From the NCBI GenBank assembly GCA_964650965.1, contig CAZYYO010000073.1, forward strand, positions 1 to 10,516: DNA of 10,516 nt, written 5' to 3'. The translations under genes were made by a program, and so were the position numbers. The DNA comes from CAZYYO01 sp964650965. GTDB lineage: Bacteria; Bacillota; Clostridia; Lachnospirales; Lachnospiraceae. How positions within the stretch are numbered: the first letter of the stretch is position 1; the number at the start of each line of letters is the position of its first letter. The notes under the pieces were generated by a model. The model worked only from the letters and a program-made list of their open reading frames with translations, did not search any database and was not told the DNA's origin. This document shows positions 6,817 to 10,516 of this stretch, one piece after another.

Positions 6817-6859
6817 TGAAGCACTGAAATTCTATTAATCAGCAGAGGAGTAAATCAAT

Positions 6860-8242
6860 ATGCGGGAAAAGTATGAAAGCCTGTCAGCAAGTGTATTACG
6901 TGAGCTGGCGAAAACAAGAGGAATGAAGAATCTTTCAGGTAAGAAGAAAGCAGAATTGGTGGAAATGATGCTGGCTCAGGACGAGCTGGATGCCAGCAAG
7001 AAGACAGAGGATAAGCCAAAAGAGGAACAAAAGACTGTGGCTTCTGAGAATAAGAATCCGTCAGAGGCTTCCAAGGTAAAGGAAGAACACACCTCCTATG
7101 GTGAAAAGAAACATGATGATATGAAGGACGCCTATGGTATTCTTGAGGTTATGGCAGATGGCTTTGGATTTATTCGTTGCGAGAATTATCTGCCGGGAGA
7201 AAATGATGTGTATGTATCTCCATCTCAGATTCGCAAGTTCAACCTGAAAACAGGGGATATGGTAAACGGCAAGACCAGAAAGAACAATCCAACAGACAAG
7301 TTCGGTGCATTATTATATATTGAAAGTATTAATGGGTATGCGCCAGAGGTGGCAGCCAGAAGAAAGAACTTCGAGGATCTTACCCCTATTTTCCCAAATC
7401 AAAGAATTCGTCTGGAACAGCCAGGTTGCAGCGTAGCAATGCGAATTGTAGATTTGGTTTCTCCTATTGGTAAGGGACAGCGTGGTATGATTGTTTCCCA
7501 ACCAAAAGCAGGTAAGACCACCTTGTTAAAGGATATTGCCAAGTCCGTAACCAAAAGCAATCCGGATATGCATCTGATTATTCTTCTTATTGATGAACGA
7601 CCAGAAGAGGTTACTGATATTAAGGAAGCAATTGAAGGAGATAACGTAGAGGTTATCTACTCTACCTTTGATGAATTACCGGAACATCATAAGAGAGTAT
7701 CGGAGATGGTAATAGAGCGTGCTAAGAGATTAGTAGAGCATAAGCAGGATGTAATGATTCTGTTAGACAGTATCACCAGACTGGCAAGGGCTTATAACCT
7801 GACGGTTCCACCAAGTGGACGTACCTTATCCGGTGGTTTGGATCCGGCAGCACTTCATATGCCTAAGCGATTCTTTGGTGCAGCAAGAAATATGAGAGAG
7901 GGCGGAAGTCTTACCGTTCTTGCAACCGCACTGGTAGATACAGGCAGCAAAATGGATGATGTGGTTTTCGAGGAATTTAAGGGAACCGGTAATATGGAGC
8001 TGGTATTAGACCGTAAGCTTTCTGAGCGAAGAGTATTTCCGGCAATTGATATTGTAGGCTCCGGTACCAGACGAGACGACCTGCTTCTTACCAGAGAAGA
8101 GCGGGAAGCTATGGACATTATGCGTAAGGGCTTAAACGGTATGCGTAAGGATGAGGCGGTAGAGAGCATTTTAAATATGTTTGCTCATACCAAGACCAAC
8201 CGGGATTACTTACAGATGGTAATACGCAAGAGAGTACTGTAG
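6860..8242 (+). CDS. rho: Transcription termination factor Rho
   Basis: A 460-residue hexameric RNA-dependent ATPase/helicase that ends transcription of untranslated RNA. In order it shows a Rho N-terminal helical domain (about 6-41, ASVLRELAKTRGMKNLSGKKKAELV), a Lys/Glu-rich low-complexity linker (about 44-90), the cold-shock-like primary RNA-binding domain (YGILEVMADGFGFIR, about 92-160), and the RecA-type motor with Walker A in QPKAGKTTLL (214-223), LIDERPEEVTD with the catalytic Glu (243-253), Walker B ILLDS (300-304), the Q/R-loop regions ALHMPKRFFGAARN and TGSKMDDVVFEEFKGTGNMEL, and an arginine finger in GSGTRRDD. E. coli Rho has 419 residues; the excess is mostly the charged linker, a common insertion in this lineage. 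AGAGGAG (6844-6850) lies 9 nt before the ATG. It is the first gene of the rho-rpmE-DUF1385-prmC-prfA cluster. Confidence 0.98.
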   Translation: MREKYESLSASVLRELAKTRGMKNLSGKKKAELVEMMLAQDELDASKKTEDKPKEEQKTVASENKNPSEASKVKEEHTSYGEKKHDDMKDAYGILEVMADGFGFIRCENYLPGENDVYVSPSQIRKFNLKTGDMVNGKTRKNNPTDKFGALLYIESINGYAPEVAARRKNFEDLTPIFPNQRIRLEQPGCSVAMRIVDLVSPIGKGQRGMIVSQPKAGKTTLLKDIAKSVTKSNPDMHLIILLIDERPEEVTDIKEAIEGDNVEVIYSTFDELPEHHKRVSEMVIERAKRLVEHKQDVMILLDSITRLARAYNLTVPPSGRTLSGGLDPAALHMPKRFFGAARNMREGGSLTVLATALVDTGSKMDDVVFEEFKGTGNMELVLDRKLSERRVFPAIDIVGSGTRRDDLLLTREEREAMDIMRKGLNGMRKDEAVESILNMFAHTKTNRDYLQMVIRKRVL

Positions 8243-8259
8243 AAAATTATGAAAAACAC

Positions 8260-8288
8260 TTGCATTTCTGGCATTGCTATGATACAAT
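8260..8288 (+). promoter_or_regulatory. rpmE promoter with extended -10
   Basis: -35 TTGCAT (8260-8265), a 17-nt spacer and -10 TACAAT (8283-8288), with TG at 8280-8281. It lies just after the rho stop; no intrinsic terminator is seen between them. The start would be near 8295, giving a leader of about 90 nt. Confidence 0.6.
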
Positions 8289-8294
8289 TTAAAA

Positions 8295-8372
8295 GCTGTT
8301 TATCGGGATGTAAATAGTATCGTGTATGTCGAAAGACATAAAGCATGCAAAAATAGATAAAGAATTTTTAGC
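8295..8372 (+). promoter_or_regulatory. Structured rpmE leader, candidate L31 autoregulatory RNA
   Basis: Two hairpins stand one after the other: GCTGTTTA (8295-8302) with TAAATAGT (8311-8318), including two G-U pairs, and TATGTC-GAAA-GACATA (8325-8340), a perfect 6-bp stem with a GNRA tetraloop. CGTG (8321-8324) could extend the second stem by pairing with CATG (8344-8347). Ribosomal protein L31 leaders that bind their own protein have been described in several phyla, including Firmicutes. Whether this one fits that model is not tested here. Confidence 0.45.
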
Positions 8373-8384
8373 GAGGTGAAAAAC

Positions 8385-8588
8385 ATGAGACAGGGAATCC
8401 ATCCAGATTATTATCAGGCAACTGTTACCTGCAACTGTGGTAACACATTCGTAACAGGATCTACTAAGGAAGATATCCACGTAGAAATCTGTTCTAAATG
8501 TCATCCATTCTACACAGGTCAGCAGAAAGCTGCACAGGCTCGTGGACGAATCGATAAGTTCAATAAGAAATACGGTATTGAGCAGTAA
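8385..8588 (+). CDS. rpmE: 50S ribosomal protein L31, zinc-binding type
   Basis: A 67-residue ribosomal protein of the large subunit (bL31), which contacts 5S rRNA and the small subunit. It begins MRQGIHPDYYQ, the standard bL31 start. It has four zinc ligands (Cys16, Cys18, Cys36, Cys39 in CNC and CSKC), so it is the zinc-containing (C+) form, not the zinc-free paralogue used under zinc starvation. HPFYTGQQK and the basic RGRIDKFNKKYG tail are typical. GAGGTG (8373-8378) is the ribosome binding site, 6 nt before the ATG. An in-frame GTG at 8376 overlaps that site and is not a credible start. The gene has its own promoter, leader and terminator inside the rho-prfA cluster. Confidence 0.97.
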   Translation: MRQGIHPDYYQATVTCNCGNTFVTGSTKEDIHVEICSKCHPFYTGQQKAAQARGRIDKFNKKYGIEQ

Positions 8589-8603
8589 GATGGTAAGGAA
8601 GGT

Positions 8604-8640
8604 AAGGTTGAGGTTTGTTGAATCTCAACCTTTTTCTTTT
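8604..8640 (+). terminator. Intrinsic terminator after rpmE
   Basis: AAGGTTGAGGTT (8604-8615) pairs with AATCTCAACCTT (8621-8632), with one G-U pair and a 5-nt loop. The U-rich tail TTTTTCTTTT (8631-8640) follows. Only 26 nt separate it from the next start codon, so downstream genes probably depend on read-through or on a promoter inside rpmE. Confidence 0.9.
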
Positions 8641-8666
8641 ATGCAAGACAGTAAAAGGAGTTGTGT

Positions 8667-9587
8667 ATGAAGTATTCAGGCATTGGAGGACAGGCGGTAA
8701 TGGAAGGAGTCATGATGAGAAATGGCTCGAAATACGCTGTAGCCGTACGTACCCCAGACCATACCATAGAGGTATCAACGAAAAACACAAAGGAAATGAA
8801 TAAAATCTGGAATAAGATACCCATTGTTCGTGGTGTGATTTCCTTTGTAGATTCTCTTGTGTTGGGACTTTCCACCCTGACCTATTCAGCCTCCTTCTAT
8901 GAAGAAGAGGAAGAAAAGCCAAAAACAAAAGAAGACATTGCTAAGAAAGAAAAGCAGGAGAAGGTGGAAATGGGAGCAACCATTGCATTTTCCTTTTTGC
9001 TTGCACTGGGAATATTTATGATATTACCCTTCTTCTTATCTAATTTGTTAAGCAGATTCATTCCTTCTAAAAGTATGCTTGCTTTGATTGAAGGAATTTT
9101 AAGAGTGGTTATTTTTATTGTATATGTTCTTGCAATCTCCAAAATGGAGGATATTCGCCGTGTGTTTATGTATCATGGTGCTGAGCATAAATGTATCAAC
9201 TGTATTGAGCATGGAATGGAGCTTACGGTGGAAAATGTAAAGAAAAGCTCCAAACAGCACAAACGCTGTGGAACCAGCTTCTTATTAATTGTGTTTCTGG
9301 TTAGTGTGGTAGTATTTATGTTTATTCATTTTGACTCCAGACTGTTGCAGATTGTGTGTCGCTTGTGCCTGGTTCCTGTGATTGCAGGTGTTTCTTATGA
9401 GTTTATTCGCCTGGCAGGAAGATTTGACAATGCACTGGTGAACACATTAAGCAAACCGGGACTATGGCTTCAGAATCTTACCACCAAGGAACCGGATGAT
9501 GATATGATTGAGGTTGGAATTGCTTCGGTAGAAGCAGTATTTGACTGGAAGAAATTCCAGGAGGAGAATAAGGAGTCATTCTCATGA
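8667..9587 (+). CDS. DUF1385 family integral membrane protein (YqhQ-like)
   Basis: A 306-residue inner membrane protein of the DUF1385 family (B. subtilis YqhQ). The hallmark N-terminus is GIGGQAVMEGVMMRNG. A cytoplasmic-looking Glu/Lys-rich stretch (about 79-100) is followed by hydrophobic segments at roughly 103-130, 137-158, 204-222 and 226-246. Between the second and third lies a conserved loop with YHGAEHKCINCIEHG (169-183) and QHKRC (197-201), His/Cys-rich and possibly metal-binding (inference). The biochemical role is not known to me. AAAGGAG (8654-8660) is 6 nt before ATG 8667, which fixes this start over the upstream TTG 8661. Its stop overlaps the prmC start (ATGA), so the two are translationally coupled. 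The same order, DUF1385 then prmC then prfA, is common in Firmicutes. Confidence 0.93.
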   Translation: MKYSGIGGQAVMEGVMMRNGSKYAVAVRTPDHTIEVSTKNTKEMNKIWNKIPIVRGVISFVDSLVLGLSTLTYSASFYEEEEEKPKTKEDIAKKEKQEKVEMGATIAFSFLLALGIFMILPFFLSNLLSRFIPSKSMLALIEGILRVVIFIVYVLAISKMEDIRRVFMYHGAEHKCINCIEHGMELTVENVKKSSKQHKRCGTSFLLIVFLVSVVVFMFIHFDSRLLQIVCRLCLVPVIAGVSYEFIRLAGRFDNALVNTLSKPGLWLQNLTTKEPDDDMIEVGIASVEAVFDWKKFQEENKESFS

Positions 9588-10411
9588 CATTAAAGGAAGC
9601 GTGGCAGTCTGGAATTCATCAGCTGGAGGAAGCTGGAATTACAGAAGCACAGCTGGATGCCTGGTATTTATTAGAGCATGCAGCCAAAATAACAAAAGAA
9701 TATTATTATCTTCATATGGATCAGGAACTGAATCAGGAACAGCAGCTGGCTTATGAGGAAACCATGAAGAGAAGGGCAGGGCATGTACCATTACAGTATT
9801 TAACTGGAGAAACGGAATTTATGGGACTTCCCTTTAAGGTGAATCCCAGTGTGCTGATTCCCCGGCAGGATACGGAGCTTCTAGTAGAAGAAGCACTCCG
9901 AATTTTGCAGGCAGGCAACCAGGTATTAGATATGTGTACCGGAAGTGGCTGTATATTAATCAGTCTGTTGAAGCTGTGCCCTGGAATTATGGGAGTTGGC
10001 GTAGACATTTCCCGCCAGGCATTAAATACAGCGATGGAAAACGCCAGAATGAACCAGGTTCAGGCTCAGTGGGAGCGGAGCAATTTATTTGCCCACATTG
10101 ATGACAGATATGACGTGATTGTATCCAATCCCCCCTATATTCCCAGTGATGTTATTCCCCAGCTAATGCCTGAGGTAAGGGAATATGAGCCAATACAGGC
10201 ATTAGATGGAACAGAGGATGGATTGGAATTCTACCGTAGAATTATTGCAGAGGCACCCAATCATTTAACAGAACAGGGCTGGCTTTTGTTTGAGATTGGG
10301 TATAATCAGGGAGAAGCAGTAGTTTCCCTGATGTTAGAAGTAGGCTTTTGTGATGTGCAGCTGATAAAGGATTTGTCCGGAAATGATCGGGTCATCAAGG
10401 GACATTTGTAG
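9584..10411 (+). CDS. prmC: Peptide chain release factor N5-glutamine methyltransferase
   Basis: A 275-residue cytoplasmic methyltransferase that uses SAM to methylate the glutamine of the GGQ motif in release factors RF1 and RF2, improving peptide release. It has an N-terminal helical substrate-binding domain (about 1-75), the linker LTGETEFMGLPFKVNPSVLIPRQDTELLVE, the SAM-binding motif VLDMCTGSGCILISLL (114-129), VGVDIS (138-143), and the catalytic NPPY (182-185) followed by IPSDVI. The family motif after LIPR is usually PETE; here it is QDTE, a conservative variant I regard as lineage-normal. AAGGAG (9570-9575) lies 8 nt upstream, and the ATG overlaps the DUF1385 stop by 4 nt. Its substrate RF1 is encoded immediately downstream. 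Confidence 0.97.
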   Translation: MTLKEAWQSGIHQLEEAGITEAQLDAWYLLEHAAKITKEYYYLHMDQELNQEQQLAYEETMKRRAGHVPLQYLTGETEFMGLPFKVNPSVLIPRQDTELLVEEALRILQAGNQVLDMCTGSGCILISLLKLCPGIMGVGVDISRQALNTAMENARMNQVQAQWERSNLFAHIDDRYDVIVSNPPYIPSDVIPQLMPEVREYEPIQALDGTEDGLEFYRRIIAEAPNHLTEQGWLLFEIGYNQGEAVVSLMLEVGFCDVQLIKDLSGNDRVIKGHL

Positions 10412-10462
10412 CTGTGCCTTCTGTATAGATAGAAAGAAGAAAAACAATCGGAGGAAAAGAAC

Positions 10463-10516
10463 ATGTTTGATAAATTAGAAGATTTAATAATTCGTTATGA
10501 AGAAATTATGAGTATG
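10463..10516 (+). CDS. prfA: Peptide chain release factor 1, N-terminal fragment (3' truncated by window)
   Basis: Only 18 codons are inside the window: MFDKLEDLIIRYEEIMSM. This matches the usual clostridial RF1 start, and the position right after prmC is the standard one. RF1 reads UAA and UAG stop codons and is the substrate of PrmC. GGAGG (10450-10454) stands 8 nt before the ATG. The 51-nt gap after prmC shows no terminator, so co-transcription is likely. Confidence 0.88.
   Translation, partial: MFDKLEDLIIRYEEIMSM

Noticed and set aside
7855..8169. A 104-codon minus-strand frame opposite rho
   Set aside because: It is antisense to the highly conserved Rho motor domain; the low-complexity Ser/Arg product looks like a shadow.
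8376..8384. GTG 8376 as the L31 start
   Set aside because: The GTG is part of the Shine-Dalgarno GAGGTG. The L31 family starts at MRQGIHPDYY (ATG 8385).

Overview
The window looks like a housekeeping segment of a Clostridia chromosome, most likely Lachnospiraceae. This is a judgement from gene content and order, moderately AT-rich composition, strong AGGAG-type ribosome binding sites and anaerobic metabolism (pyruvate:ferredoxin oxidoreductase). I see no mobile element, CRISPR array, tRNA or rRNA.

Layout: (1) 1-425 (+) is the C-terminal end of pyruvate:ferredoxin oxidoreductase, closed by a very strong intrinsic terminator. (2) 573-3895 (+) starts with a clear extended -10 promoter. It carries a tail-anchored coiled-coil protein of unknown function, a family II inorganic pyrophosphatase with CBS and DRTGG sensor domains, and a flavoredoxin-like flavoprotein. 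(3) 3901-3947 is a convergent junction rich in overlapping inverted repeats. (4) 6551-3975 (-) is a tightly coupled operon: malic enzyme, then a TIGR01212-type radical SAM protein (1-nt overlap), then a DUF4364 winged-helix protein (26-nt overlap). (5) 6552-6859 is a divergent intergenic region with a good malic enzyme promoter whose -35 lies in a perfect 8+8 palindrome, and a weaker candidate rho promoter. (6) 6860 to the end (+) is the conserved Firmicutes order rho, rpmE, DUF1385 membrane protein, prmC, prfA (only the first 18 codons of prfA are inside).

How the genes fit together: group 6 is an information-processing cluster. It holds the Rho termination factor, ribosomal protein L31, the methyltransferase that modifies release factors, and release factor 1, with the uncharacterised DUF1385 protein translationally coupled to prmC. 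Group 4 joins central carbon metabolism (malate to pyruvate) to two poorly characterised proteins. Group 2 joins a nucleotide-sensing pyrophosphatase to an unknown membrane-tethered coiled coil.

Most of the window is ordinary. The parts that may be under-described are the coiled-coil protein, the malic enzyme operator-like palindrome, the structured rpmE leader, the internal terminator after rpmE, and a promoter pattern shared by three independent start sites. I do not see a clearly new multi-gene system.
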